A stretch of DNA of 64,000 nucleotides from Neorhizobium vignae (GCF_000732195.1 NZ_JNNU01000014.1:97445-161444); one strand, 5' to 3'. Shown: positions 49,366 to 58,450, numbered from the stretch's first letter. Made by a program: numbers and translations. The notes: generated by a model from the sequence alone, not told the origin.

Positions 49366-51447
49366 ATGATTGCATTGTTCAAGAAAAAAATCCCGGTTTA
49401 CTCCGACAGTGTTGTTGAAGAGATGACCATGGAGGTTGCGGGGCCGGTTATTGAGAAGATGGTTCCTGCGCCAACTGATGAGACAGTTATGCCAGCTTAT
49501 GAGGCGATGCGGGTCGTTCGATGTGACGCCGGACTGGGAAATCTCAGCGAGCGCGACTTTCTCTTTTCGGGCCGAAAAGCAAAGCTAGTCATGGCCTATG
49601 TCTCGCCTCATGTGGATTTCAATACGGTCGTTGCCGGCATTCGCCGCAAATGCGGCGATATTCCCTTGATCGCCACAACTACCTCAGGTGAACTTTGTGG
49701 CGATGCCGTGTTGAGTGGCGAGCCGCTCTATTGCGGGACCGAGGGGAGCTGGAACAATCTGGTGGTCCAGATCTTCAGTCCCGATTTGCTCGAGACCGTA
49801 TCCGTTCATGCCGTCGGTCTTGCCAATGAGGATATCCGCGCCGGCCGGCCGTCTAAGTCGCACGACGCGCGGATAGGGGAGATCGTCAGGAATCTTTCCC
49901 GGGTCAATGTTCCGTTCGAAGTCTCCTCGCAGGATACATTGGCATTGACGTTGATAGACGGCCTGTCGGCCTCCGAGAATTATTTCATGGAAGCCGTCTA
50001 CCGAAGCGATCGTTTCCCCTGCCTCTTCATCGGCGGATCGGCTGGTGGCAAGCTCGATTTTAAGAACACTTTCATCTATGACAACAATCGCACGCTTGAA
50101 AATCATGCTGTCGTCGTCTTCGTCAAGATAGCCAGCGGCACGCGTTTCGGTATCTTCAAGAGTCAGAATTTCGAACCCACCGGACGTTCTCTGGTCATCA
50201 TCGAGGCGTCGGCGGAAACTCGGCAGGTCAAGGCTGCGGTCGACATAGCAACGGTCGAGATTCTCCCGATTGTCGATGCGTTGTGCAAGCTGATGAACTG
50301 TAAGCGGCATGAATTGTCCAAGAGACTCGAAGGTTATACTTTTGCGGTTCGCCTGAATGGCGAACTCTTCGTGCGTTCCGTCGCCGGGATCGACCTCGAA
50401 ATGGGAGTCGTCAACTTCTACTGTGACATCAATCCCGGCGACGAACTGCATCTGGTCAAGGCCACCGATTTCGCCAGCCAGACACGTCGCGACATGGAGA
50501 TATTCTTTCGGGGCAAACCCCGGCCGGTGGCGGGCATCCTCAATGACTGCATTCTGCGCCGGCTCGGCAATGCGAGGGAGTTGGATCGGCTTGCTGGCGC
50601 ATGGGACATTCCGGTTGCGGGTTTCTCCACCTTCGGCGAACTCCTCGGCATCAACGTCAATCAGACGCTTACGGCGGTCGTTTTTTTCAGGGTCGAGGAG
50701 GGGCAGTCGTTCCATGATCCCTATGTCGATCAGTTCGCCATCCACTACGCGCGCTTCTGCCGCTATTTCACCGAAACCCAGCTGAACCGGCAGCAATTGA
50801 TCAACCAGATCCGCAAGAAGGTGATTGGCAGGCTGACCGACTTCATCGAACGTTCGGCCATGCTGACCGGTCAGCTGGACCAGGTGGTCGGCCGCACCGA
50901 CGACATGCGCCGCAACGTCGAAACGATGCAGGGAGACATGGAACAGCGTATTCGAGGCGTTTCCCGTGTCGATCAGCAAGGGGTTCTGGAGGAGGAATTC
51001 CGGAAGGTCGCGGTCATGATGCAACGGCTGAACGATATCGTCAGTGTCATCGACAAGATCACGATGCAGACCAACCTCCTCTCGCTCAACGCCACCATCG
51101 AGGCGGCGCGTGCCGGTGAAGCCGGGAGGGCCTTCGCGATCGTTGCCAACGAGGTCCGCAACCTCGCTACCAGCACGAAGCAGACCTTGGACACCAGCCG
51201 GGAATCCCTGTCTCAGGTGGAGGAGTCGATGAAACTTCTCGGCCACCATATCGCGGTTTCCGAAGAAAAGCTGGGTCATGCGGAGGTAGGTTACGGCGAA
51301 ATATTTGGCCAGCTCAGTGCGCTCTTTTCCTCCTTCTCCAAGATCAATGAGGTCATGGTGGAGGTTGAGCGGATGTCGCAGAACCAGAAGTCGATGATGG
51401 GACAGGTCGAGACCGATATGGAACGGCTGCGGCGTATCGATGCCTGA
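49366..51447 (+). CDS. Soluble methyl-accepting chemotaxis protein with FIST sensor
   Basis: A 693-residue protein without transmembrane segments. Residues 70-430 form FIST_N and FIST_C sensory domains, thought to bind small molecules such as amino acids. The MCP signalling hairpin spans about 560-605 (IDKITMQTNLLSLNATIEAA, RAFAIVANEVRNLA). Cytoplasmic receptors of this kind usually report internal or metabolic state to CheA. The 190 bp upstream is much AT-richer than its surroundings and carries an FNR-type palindrome. No che genes are in the window. It follows tag but is likely its own transcript. Confidence 0.9.
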   Translation: MIALFKKKIPVYSDSVVEEMTMEVAGPVIEKMVPAPTDETVMPAYEAMRVVRCDAGLGNLSERDFLFSGRKAKLVMAYVSPHVDFNTVVAGIRRKCGDIPLIATTTSGELCGDAVLSGEPLYCGTEGSWNNLVVQIFSPDLLETVSVHAVGLANEDIRAGRPSKSHDARIGEIVRNLSRVNVPFEVSSQDTLALTLIDGLSASENYFMEAVYRSDRFPCLFIGGSAGGKLDFKNTFIYDNNRTLENHAVVVFVKIASGTRFGIFKSQNFEPTGRSLVIIEASAETRQVKAAVDIATVEILPIVDALCKLMNCKRHELSKRLEGYTFAVRLNGELFVRSVAGIDLEMGVVNFYCDINPGDELHLVKATDFASQTRRDMEIFFRGKPRPVAGILNDCILRRLGNARELDRLAGAWDIPVAGFSTFGELLGINVNQTLTAVVFFRVEEGQSFHDPYVDQFAIHYARFCRYFTETQLNRQQLINQIRKKVIGRLTDFIERSAMLTGQLDQVVGRTDDMRRNVETMQGDMEQRIRGVSRVDQQGVLEEEFRKVAVMMQRLNDIVSVIDKITMQTNLLSLNATIEAARAGEAGRAFAIVANEVRNLATSTKQTLDTSRESLSQVEESMKLLGHHIAVSEEKLGHAEVGYGEIFGQLSALFSSFSKINEVMVEVERMSQNQKSMMGQVETDMERLRRIDA

Positions 51448-51454
51448 CCAAAGC

Positions 51455-52153
51455 TTAGCGTAACCGGTTCAGTAGTTCGGGCAGTTCTCCCAAATGGGTG
51501 ATCTCGTGGAAACGAGGGACCGCCGCCGGCTTTTCAACATTTTCCAGCACCCAGGTCAGCGCATGCGGCACGAACACGCCGTAGCTCCCGGCCGCGATCG
51601 CCGGCACGATGTCCGATTTCAGCGAATTGCCGACCATCATCGCCCGTTCAGGTCCGTCGGCGACCTTCGAGAAGATGCGGCGATAGGTGGTGGCGTTCTT
51701 CTCGCTGACGATCTCGACCGCATCGAAGAAATCGCCGAGGCCCGACTGGGCGAGCTTGCGCTCCTGGTCGAACAGGTCGCCCTTGGTGATCAGCACCAGC
51801 AGATATTCGCCGTTCAAGGCTTCCAGCGTTTCCTCCACATGCGGGAGGGTCTCGACCGGATGGCGCAAAAGGTCGCGGCCGATATCGAGGATCTCGCCGA
51901 TCGTCCTGGTCGGGACCTTGCCGTCGGTGATCTCGATCGCCGTCTCGATCATCGACAGGGTGAAACCCTTGATGCCGAAACCGTAATGGGAAAGATTGCG
52001 CTTTTCCGCTTCCAGCAGCCGCTCGGATATATGAGCGCCCTCGGCGAACTCGCCGAGCAGCTTGGCGAAGTGTTCCTCCGTCAGCCGGTAATACTGTTCG
52101 TTCTGCCAGAGCGTATCGTCGGCATCGAAGCCGATGGCGGTAATCGGGCGCAT
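51455..52153 (-). CDS. HAD-family phosphatase
   Basis: A 232-residue soluble hydrolase. Motif I is IGFDADDTLW with both Asp residues of the HAD nucleophile motif. Motif II lies near LVLITKGD, motif III supplies Lys near SEKNATTY, and motif IV is around MVGNSLKSDIVPA. An alpha-helical cap lies between about 20 and 95. GGAGG precedes ATG 52153; the longer frame to 52201 has no similarity. The substrate is unknown. It converges on the FIST chemoreceptor gene. Confidence 0.88.
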   Translation of the reverse strand: MRPITAIGFDADDTLWQNEQYYRLTEEHFAKLLGEFAEGAHISERLLEAEKRNLSHYGFGIKGFTLSMIETAIEITDGKVPTRTIGEILDIGRDLLRHPVETLPHVEETLEALNGEYLLVLITKGDLFDQERKLAQSGLGDFFDAVEIVSEKNATTYRRIFSKVADGPERAMMVGNSLKSDIVPAIAAGSYGVFVPHALTWVLENVEKPAAVPRFHEITHLGELPELLNRLR

Positions 52154-52242
52154 GGATCTGCCTCCATCCGCTGATATGGCGAAAAACAGGGCGCCGGGCA
52201 AGATGAAAGCCTGCCCGGAACCATACCGATCACGGAGACTTT

Positions 52243-52614
52243 TTACTTGCCGTGCGCCTTCAACCAGGCCCGCATGTCGGCGATTTCCGCCTCCTGGGCC
52301 TTGATGACGGCTTCAGCGAGCTTGCGGATTTCCGGATCCTTGCCATGCGCAAGCTCGACCTTGGCCATGTCGATTGCGCCCTGGTGATGCGGGATCATGC
52401 TGCGCACGAAATCCGCATCCGTATCACCGGAATACTGGATCGCCATGTCCTTGTGCATCCTGGCGTTCGCATCTTCGAATGCCTTGGTGGAGGGGCTGCC
52501 GCCCGCCGGCATGCTCATCTTGGAATGATCCATTCCCTTCATCTCCTGCGCGGCGAGCGGGCCGGCGATGAGGGCGGAGAGGGCGGCTGTCATGAGAATG
52601 ATTTTAGCAGACAT
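52243..52614 (-). CDS. DUF305/CopM-type periplasmic metal-binding protein
   Basis: A 123-residue exported protein with a Sec signal to about residue 22 (ending PLAAQE). The mature part begins with a Met/His-rich segment (MKGMDHSKMSMPAGG) followed by the DUF305 core with MIPHHQGAIDMAKVEL. Members of this family bind Cu(I) or Ag(I) in the periplasm. AAAGGAAAACC is the ribosome site. It lies 57 bp downstream of another His/Cys-rich exported gene, and together they look like a small copper-handling pair. Confidence 0.87.
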   Translation of the reverse strand: MSAKIILMTAALSALIAGPLAAQEMKGMDHSKMSMPAGGSPSTKAFEDANARMHKDMAIQYSGDTDADFVRSMIPHHQGAIDMAKVELAHGKDPEIRKLAEAVIKAQEAEIADMRAWLKAHGK

Positions 52615-52671
52615 AGGTTTTCCTTTTCCGTGTCCGACAGAGTTTTGACGATGACGTGAGCCGAATTTCCG

Positions 52672-53046
52672 TCAGGCGCGGGGAGGGGGCGTCAGCGGCG
52701 CGGTTGCCGGAGAGACCAGTGCCTGCTCGATGGCCGGCGAGGGATAGGCATAGGCAGACCGGCCATTGTCGCCGATCGCCAGTTCCGGCAGCAGCGTCAG
52801 GCAGGCGGCGCAGAAGGGCGTGACGCAGGTCTTGCTGCCATGCGGGCAGGGCTGCTGCGACGACCCATGGGAATGCGAGGCCTTCACTGTTTCCGTCATC
52901 TTGCCATGGTCGTGATGCTCCGAGCGATCCTGCATGACCTGCGGGCTATGCTCGGCCGGCGCCGGTACATAGGGCATGCCAACGACCGGCATGGCTCCGT
53001 AAAGGAGCCAGGCGAAGAACATCATGATGGCGGCAAGGCGTGGCAT
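52672..53046 (-). CDS. His/Cys-rich exported protein, copper-associated context
   Basis: A 124-residue protein with an N-terminal hydrophobic segment (MPRLAAIMMFFAWLLYGAMP) and a metal-ligand-rich middle: EHHDHGKM, ASHSHGSSQQPCPHG, and cysteines in CPHGSKTC and FCAAC. I do not recognise the family, but its composition suggests metal capture in the periplasm or at the membrane. The start is uncertain (ATG 53046 fits the signal peptide; ATG 53109 has an AGGCGG-like site but a long hydrophilic lead). It precedes the DUF305 gene on the same strand. Confidence 0.6.
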   Translation of the reverse strand: MPRLAAIMMFFAWLLYGAMPVVGMPYVPAPAEHSPQVMQDRSEHHDHGKMTETVKASHSHGSSQQPCPHGSKTCVTPFCAACLTLLPELAIGDNGRSAYAYPSPAIEQALVSPATAPLTPPPRA

Positions 53047-53092
53047 GGCTCTGTATCTACGGTCGTCGGCGCGGAAATCAACCGCGGGAACA

Positions 53093-53845
53093 TCACAAGG
53101 CGATGACATCGTGGACCGCCTGATAATCCTTGCTGAGTTCGCCATAAGGCGCGACCGGCCAGGTCCACGCCCGTTTCGCCGCCGGCGCCGGCACGCCGCA
53201 GAGAAGGTCGGCCTCTTCGAGCACCTGCCCGCCACGATCGGTAACGCGATAGGCCGTGTCGGTGATCAGGGCCGTCTTGCACGGCAGTGCGGCGAGACCG
53301 TCGAGATGCGCGCGGATCAACCGCTGCAAGATCTCGTCACGCGCGGGATCATTTTCGGCTTCCAGCCGGCGCTTCGATCCCACCCCGATCTGCGACAGGA
53401 TATTGGCCGAGACGACGAGATCGAGATACGGCACCTGCCGCAGGAACGACAGCGGCTCGACCACCTTGGCCGCGGCCGCGTCGTCGAAACCGGAAAGATC
53501 CCGCGAAATCAGCCGGACATTCCGGAAGCGTTTCGCTTTCAGCCGCATCCGCACGCTCGCCAGATGCACGAGATCGACCAGCACCACCGTATCGAATTTT
53601 GCCGCCAGATCATCGATCGGCACGTCCCGCAGCAGGCCCGAGCCGAGCACGACCACGGTGCGCCGCTGCTTCATTCCGGCGACCGTCTCGCGGATGAACG
53701 CCTTGCAGTTCTCCTCATGTGCCGCCCAACCCTTCGCGCACCGCCCGGCCCGCGACCAGAGGCTGACGGACGAACGGATGAAGGGACGGAATTGCTTCGG
53801 CGTGACCAGGGAGGTCGCGGCGTATTGGAGAGCTTCGGTGATCAT
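53093..53845 (-). CDS. Probable SAM-dependent methyltransferase-like protein
   Basis: A 250-residue soluble protein. A Rossmann-type nucleotide site is suggested by VVVLGSGLLRDVPIDD followed by an acidic strand end (TVVLVDLVHLASV), and LDLVVSANILSQIG resembles methyltransferase motif IV. I do not recognise a specific family. It lies directly upstream of the copper-type pair and 3 bp downstream of the RelE-like toxin gene, but co-function with either is not implied. Confidence 0.6.
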   Translation of the reverse strand: MITEALQYAATSLVTPKQFRPFIRSSVSLWSRAGRCAKGWAAHEENCKAFIRETVAGMKQRRTVVVLGSGLLRDVPIDDLAAKFDTVVLVDLVHLASVRMRLKAKRFRNVRLISRDLSGFDDAAAAKVVEPLSFLRQVPYLDLVVSANILSQIGVGSKRRLEAENDPARDEILQRLIRAHLDGLAALPCKTALITDTAYRVTDRGGQVLEEADLLCGVPAPAAKRAWTWPVAPYGELSKDYQAVHDVIAL

Positions 53846-53848
53846 GGG

Positions 53849-54118
53849 TTAGCGATAAACCTCTCGGCGATGGCCGATCTCGATCACCAGCACGACAAGT
53901 CGCTGGTCCCGGATATCGCAGATGATGCGGTAGTCGCCCACGCGGTAACGCCAGTATCCGCCGAGGGCGTGTCCCTTCAGCGCATCGCCCAGCTCTCTGG
54001 GGTTTTCGTGAGCCGCGAGACGTTCTTCAAGAGAGGAAATGATGCGCGCAGCGTCCCGGTTTGGGAGGCGGCCCAATTGCTTTTCCGCGCTCGCCCGAAG
54101 CTCAATCGTCCAAGCCAA
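53849..54118 (-). CDS. RelE/ParE-family toxin
   Basis: An 89-residue toxin of type II toxin-antitoxin systems. It starts WTIELRASAEKQLGRLP and ends IGHRREVYR, with the conserved GYWRYRVGDYRIICDI segment typical of RelE-type ribosome-dependent mRNases; ParE relatives (gyrase poisons) cannot be excluded. Its start overlaps the antitoxin stop by 17 bp, the usual antitoxin-first order. Confidence 0.88.
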   Translation of the reverse strand: MAWTIELRASAEKQLGRLPNRDAARIISSLEERLAAHENPRELGDALKGHALGGYWRYRVGDYRIICDIRDQRLVVLVIEIGHRREVYR

Positions 54119-54332
54119 GGCGAATCTTCACTTCTTCCAGAGTATAGGTTCGCTCGCCGTTGCGAATGCGTTCCATGGCGGCTTCGGCGAGCGCGATGTC
54201 GTGAAGGTCTTCGAGATGCTGTTCGAGGACGTCCTTCATGTAGGTGTCCGGTTCGGCGCCGGCTTGCGCCGCATATTCGGCAATGAGCCTGTGCATCTCT
54301 TCCGGCATTTCGATCGTGACGCGCTTGTTCAT
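54102..54332 (-). CDS. Type II antitoxin with ribbon-helix-helix-like N-terminus
   Basis: A 76-residue antitoxin. The N-terminus KRVTIEMPEEMHRLIAEYAA resembles a ribbon-helix-helix DNA-binding strand and helix, and the acidic C-terminus (TYTLEEVKIRLGLDD) would wrap the toxin. It precedes the RelE gene, overlaps it by 17 bp, and probably represses the pair. The only other gene nearby is hisS, transcribed divergently. Confidence 0.85.
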   Translation of the reverse strand: MNKRVTIEMPEEMHRLIAEYAAQAGAEPDTYMKDVLEQHLEDLHDIALAEAAMERIRNGERTYTLEEVKIRLGLDD

Positions 54333-54477
54333 GGCCGTTGCCCTTTCATCGTCACAATATATAGCATCGCGCCTGCGTCTTCACCAGCCGCCGCCCTTGC
54401 CGCTCCGGCCTCTATCCTCTAAGAAACCGCACACAAATCCGGCCTCTCAGGGGGCCAACGGCAACGGAATTCCGATC

Positions 54478-55998
54478 ATGAACGACAAAAGCAAAAAGCC
54501 TCAGAAACTCAAGGCCCGCCTGCCGCGCGGCTTCGTTGATCGTTCCGCCGCCGATATCCATGCCACCAATGAGATGACCGCGAAGATCCGCGAGGTGTAT
54601 GAGCGCTACGGTTTCGACCCCGTCGAGACGCCGCTGTTCGAATATACCGATGCGCTCGGGAAATTCCTGCCCGACAGCGACCGCCCGAACGAGGGCGTCT
54701 TTTCGCTGCAGGACGACGACGACCAGTGGATGAGCCTGCGCTACGACCTGACGGCGCCGCTCGCCCGCCATGTGGCGGAGAATTTCAACGAAATCCAGCT
54801 GCCGTTCCGCACCTATCGCGCCGGTTATGTCTTCCGCAACGAGAAGCCGGGTCCAGGCCGTTTCCGCCAGTTCATGCAGTTCGACGCCGATACGGTCGGC
54901 GCGCCGGGCGTCCAGGCGGATGCCGAAATGTGCATGATGATGGCCGACACGATGGAAGCGCTCGGCATCAAGCGCGGCGACTATGTGATCCGCGTCAACA
55001 ACCGCAAGGTTCTGGATGGCGTCATGGAGGCGATTGGCCTCGGCGGCGACGACAAGGGCGGCCAGCGGCTGAACGTGTTACGGGCCATCGACAAGCTCGA
55101 CAAGTTCGGCCCCGAAGGCGTCAGGTTGTTGCTTGGTGCCGGCCGCAAGGATGAATCCGGCGACTTCACCAAGGGCGCGGGCCTCGGCGAAGAGCAAATC
55201 GAAAAGGTGCTCTTCTTCGTTGGTATCAAGAACTACGCCGAAAGTGCCGCCGAGCTTGGCGAACTTGTCGCCCGCACGGCGCAGGGCAGCGAAGGCGTCG
55301 ACGAACTGAACACGATCGGCGCGCTTGCTGTTAGCGCCGGTTACGGCCCGGATCGCATCAAGATCGATCCGTCCGTCGTCCGCGGCCTCGAATATTACAC
55401 CGGCCCGGTCTTCGAAGCCGAACTGCTCTTCGACGTCACCAACGAAAAGGGTGAAAAGGTCGTCTTCGGTTCCGTCGGCGGCGGCGGGCGTTATGATGGC
55501 CTCGTGTCGCGCTTCATGGGCCAGCCGGTTCCGGCCACCGGATTCTCGATCGGTGTCTCGCGCCTCATGACCGCGCTGAAGAACCTTGGCAAGCTCGGCC
55601 AGGACGAGGTGATCGCCCCGGTTCTGATCACCGTCATGGATGGCGATGTCGAGAGCATGGGCCGCTACCAGCGCTTCACCCAGGCGCTGCGCAACGAAGG
55701 CATCCGCGCCGAGATGTACCAGGGCAACTGGAAGAAATTCGGCAACCAGCTGAAATATGCCGACCGTCGCGGCTGCCCGATCGCCATCATCCAGGGCGGC
55801 GACGAGCGGGCGCAGGGCGTCGTGCAGCTGAAGGACCTGATCGAGGGCAAGCGGTTGTCGGGCGAGATCGAGGACAATGCGAGCTGGCGCGAAGCGCGCG
55901 TGGCGCAGGATACCGTTCCCGAGGCAGATCTGGTCGCCAAGGTGAAGGAAATCCTGGCGGCCCAGGCGGAGGATCGGAAAAGGGCGGGCAATGCGTAG
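54478..55998 (+). CDS. hisS: Histidyl-tRNA synthetase
   Basis: It charges tRNA-His. This is a 506-residue class II synthetase, with motif 2-type RTYRAGYVFRNEKPG, histidine-binding RGLEYYTGPVFE and motif 3 GFSIGVSRLMTAL. The length is that of the longer rhizobial type rather than the 420-residue enterobacterial form. ATG 54478 starts the sequence with a Lys-rich lead; a longer frame from 54244 has no similarity. It is followed by a RIME-like repeat and hisZ, which shares ancestry with HisS. Confidence 0.95.
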   Translation: MNDKSKKPQKLKARLPRGFVDRSAADIHATNEMTAKIREVYERYGFDPVETPLFEYTDALGKFLPDSDRPNEGVFSLQDDDDQWMSLRYDLTAPLARHVAENFNEIQLPFRTYRAGYVFRNEKPGPGRFRQFMQFDADTVGAPGVQADAEMCMMMADTMEALGIKRGDYVIRVNNRKVLDGVMEAIGLGGDDKGGQRLNVLRAIDKLDKFGPEGVRLLLGAGRKDESGDFTKGAGLGEEQIEKVLFFVGIKNYAESAAELGELVARTAQGSEGVDELNTIGALAVSAGYGPDRIKIDPSVVRGLEYYTGPVFEAELLFDVTNEKGEKVVFGSVGGGGRYDGLVSRFMGQPVPATGFSIGVSRLMTALKNLGKLGQDEVIAPVLITVMDGDVESMGRYQRFTQALRNEGIRAEMYQGNWKKFGNQLKYADRRGCPIAIIQGGDERAQGVVQLKDLIEGKRLSGEIEDNASWREARVAQDTVPEADLVAKVKEILAAQAEDRKRAGNA

Positions 55999-56004
55999 GC
56001 TCCA

Positions 56005-56176
56005 CCCCCCTCTGTCCTGCCGGACATCTCCCCCACAAAGGGGGAGATCGGCTGGGCTCGTGCTCACCATTCCCTATCTGACGTTGCGTCCTTCGCAGTG
56101 TTCCTTCGGGCGCCTCGGTCGTGCCGCTTGTGATCTCCCCACCCGTGGGGGAGATGCCCGGCAGGGCAGAGGGGGG
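56005..56176. repeat. RIME-like palindromic repeat between hisS and hisZ
   Basis: The ends are near-perfect inverted repeats: CCCCCCTCTGTCCTGCCGG then ACATCTCCCCC on the left, and GGGGGAGATGCCCGGCAGG then GCAGAGGGGGG on the right. Inner arms (CCCCCACAAAGGGGGAGATC and GATCTCCCCACCCGTGGGG) form further hairpins. This matches the intergenic mosaic elements known from Rhizobiaceae. It has no coding capacity and fills nearly the whole 204 bp gap. Confidence 0.85.
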
Positions 56177-56202
56177 CTTCGTGGCACAGTGGGAGCAATC
56201 CC

Positions 56203-57324
56203 ATGCCCCTGATCGACATGCCCGACTTCGCCACCGACCTCCTCGCTGAATTCGCCGCCCGCCGCACCGAGCGTGTCAACACGCCGGTCATCCAGCCCGC
56301 CGAACCCTTCCTCGACATGGCCGGCGAGGATCTGCGCCGTCGTATCTTCCTCACCGAAAGCGAGACCGGCGCCAATCTCTGCCTGCGGCCGGAATTCACC
56401 ATTCCCGTCTGCCTGCGCCACATCGAAACCGCAACCGGCACGCCAAAGCGGTATTCCTATCTCGGCGAAGTGTTCCGCCAGCGCCGTGAGGGTTCCCACG
56501 AATTCTACCAGGCCGGCATCGAGGATCTCGGCGACAAGGATATCGCCAGTTCCGACGCCCGCGCCATCGGTGATGCGACCGGCATCCTGAAAGCCTTGCT
56601 GCCCGGTCGCAAGCTCGCGCTCACGCTCGGCGACCAGGCAGTGTTCGAGGCGGTGGTCAACGCGCTCGGCCTGCCGTTCGGCTGGCAGCGGCGGCTGATC
56701 CACGCCTTTGGCGACATGACCCATCTCGAAGCGCTGCTGGAGCGGCTAGCACGGCCTCAGCCGGTCACTGGCCTTGATCCGCAGATCGCCGAACTGATCG
56801 CCTCGGATAACGAGGCGGATCTCGTCGCCCGCATCGACCGCACCATGCAGGAAACCGGTTATTCCACCAATGCCAGCCGTTCGCCGACCGAGATCGCGAG
56901 AAGGCTCAAGGAAATGCTGGAACTGGCCGAAACCCGGCTCGACGGCACGGCGCTGTTGCTGTTGCGCGAATTCCTGACGCTGCAATTGCCGCTCGCCGAA
57001 GCGCCTGCGGCTTTGGCCGGTTTTGCCGATGCCGCCGGCCTGAAGCTCGGCGCGGCGGTTTCCCGCTTCGATGCCCGGCTCGCAGCGCTCGCCAATGCCG
57101 GCGCCGATCTCTCGGCCATGACCTACCGCGCCGCTTTCGGCCGTCCGCTCGACTATTATACCGGCCTCGTTTTCGAAGTGACCGAGGCGGGCTCGTCTGC
57201 CGTGCTTGCCGGCGGCGGCCGCTTCGACCGGCTGCTGACCCTGCTCGGCGCCAAGGAACACATTCCGGCTGTCGGTTTCTCGCTCTGGCTCGACCGGATC
57301 GAAGGCGCGAGGGCAAAACAATGA
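56203..57324 (+). CDS. hisZ: ATP phosphoribosyltransferase regulatory subunit HisZ
   Basis: A HisS-like protein of 373 residues without synthetase activity; it forms a complex with short HisG and gives it histidine feedback control. A synthetase-like fold is visible (LRPEFTIPVCLRHIE, YSYLGEVFRQRR, GRPLDYYTGLVFEV). It lacks the C-terminal anticodon-binding domain of HisS. Its stop overlaps the hisG start (ATGA). It is separated from hisS by the RIME-like repeat. Confidence 0.93.
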   Translation: MPLIDMPDFATDLLAEFAARRTERVNTPVIQPAEPFLDMAGEDLRRRIFLTESETGANLCLRPEFTIPVCLRHIETATGTPKRYSYLGEVFRQRREGSHEFYQAGIEDLGDKDIASSDARAIGDATGILKALLPGRKLALTLGDQAVFEAVVNALGLPFGWQRRLIHAFGDMTHLEALLERLARPQPVTGLDPQIAELIASDNEADLVARIDRTMQETGYSTNASRSPTEIARRLKEMLELAETRLDGTALLLLREFLTLQLPLAEAPAALAGFADAAGLKLGAAVSRFDARLAALANAGADLSAMTYRAAFGRPLDYYTGLVFEVTEAGSSAVLAGGGRFDRLLTLLGAKEHIPAVGFSLWLDRIEGARAKQ

Positions 57325-58019
57325 GCACGATCACCATCGCTCTGCCTTCCAAGGGCCGCATCAAGGAAGATACCGCCGCGGTCTTCGAGCGCGCCGGACT
57401 TGCCATTTCCGCCGTCGGCAACGACCGCTCCTATCGCGGTCGCATCGAGGGGATAGACGGCGTCGAGATCGCTTATCTCTCGGCCTCCGAGATTGCCCGC
57501 GAGCTTGCGAGCGGCGCCGTCGACTTCGGCGTCACCGGCGAGGATCTGGTACGCGAAGGCATGGCCGGCGCCGACGGACGGGTGGAATTCTGCGCCCGTC
57601 TCGGCTTCGGCCAGGCGGATGTGGTGGTCGCCGTGCCGGAAATCTGGCTCGATGTGGAAACCATGGCCGATCTCGGCGACGTGGCGGCGGATTTTCGCGC
57701 CCGCCACGGCCGGCGGCTGGCCATCGCCACCAAATACTGGCGGCTCACCCAGCAGTTCTTTTCGAGCCAGCACGGTATCCAGCTCTACCGCATCGTCGAA
57801 AGCCTCGGCGCCACCGAAGGCGCGCCGGCTGCCGGCCAGGCGGATATCATCGTCGATATCACCTCGACGGGGTCGACGCTCAGGGCCAACCACCTGAAGA
57901 TCCTCTCGGATGGTGTGATCCTGAAATCCGAGGCCTGCCTGGTCAGGGCCCGCAAGCCGGCTCACGAGCAGGATCTGCGGATCGCCAGGATCGTGGAGGC
58001 AGTCCGCGCCGCGCTCTGA
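57321..58019 (+). CDS. hisG: ATP phosphoribosyltransferase, short form
   Basis: The first enzyme of histidine biosynthesis; it joins ATP and PRPP. The 232-residue short form lacks the C-terminal regulatory domain and therefore needs HisZ. The family region DIIVDITSTGSTLRANHL (PRPP-binding) and the opening IALPSKGRIKEDT are present. It overlaps hisZ by four bases, ensuring balanced subunit synthesis. Confidence 0.95.
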   Translation: MSTITIALPSKGRIKEDTAAVFERAGLAISAVGNDRSYRGRIEGIDGVEIAYLSASEIARELASGAVDFGVTGEDLVREGMAGADGRVEFCARLGFGQADVVVAVPEIWLDVETMADLGDVAADFRARHGRRLAIATKYWRLTQQFFSSQHGIQLYRIVESLGATEGAPAAGQADIIVDITSTGSTLRANHLKILSDGVILKSEACLVRARKPAHEQDLRIARIVEAVRAAL

Positions 58020-58041
58020 GTTTTGAGGAGGAGGAAGCACG

Positions 58042-58446
58042 ATGCACGTGACCGGTCGATGCCATTGCGGCTATGTGACCTATGAGGCCGAACTCGACCC
58101 GAAGCGGATCAGTATCTGCCATTGCACCGATTGCCAGACGCTCAGTGGTTCGCCGTTTCGCGTCACCGCCGTCGTCCCGGAAAGCGATCTGAAGCTCACC
58201 GGACATGAGCCAAAGCTCTATCGCAAGGTGGCCGAGAGCGGCCGCGTCCGCCAGCAATATTTCTGCCCCGAATGCGGCTCGCCGCTTTTCGTCAATGGCG
58301 AGGGTGAGGCGGCCAGGATCTGGGGTATCCGCTGGGGCAGTATCGACCAGCGGGCGGAGTTGAAGCCGCAGCGCCAGATATGGTGTCGTTCGGCCGTTTC
58401 CTGGCTGCCCGAAATGAGCGAACTGCCGACCGTCCAGACCGACTGA
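58042..58446 (+). CDS. GFA (glutathione-dependent formaldehyde-activating-like) zinc protein
   Basis: A 134-residue soluble protein. Cysteine pairs CHCGYVTY, ICHCTDC and FCPECGSPL form the two zinc sites of the GFA fold. Family members are mostly uncharacterised; some add glutathione to formaldehyde, and that cannot be claimed here. AGGAGGAGG lies before the ATG. It follows hisG by 22 bp and may be co-transcribed. Confidence 0.85.
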   Translation: MHVTGRCHCGYVTYEAELDPKRISICHCTDCQTLSGSPFRVTAVVPESDLKLTGHEPKLYRKVAESGRVRQQYFCPECGSPLFVNGEGEAARIWGIRWGSIDQRAELKPQRQIWCRSAVSWLPEMSELPTVQTD

Positions 58447-58450
58447 GAGC

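Noticed and set aside
49684..51279. 531-codon minus-strand frame opposite the FIST chemoreceptor
   Set aside because: Antisense shadow without domain signature; the plus-strand protein has clear FIST and MCP motifs.
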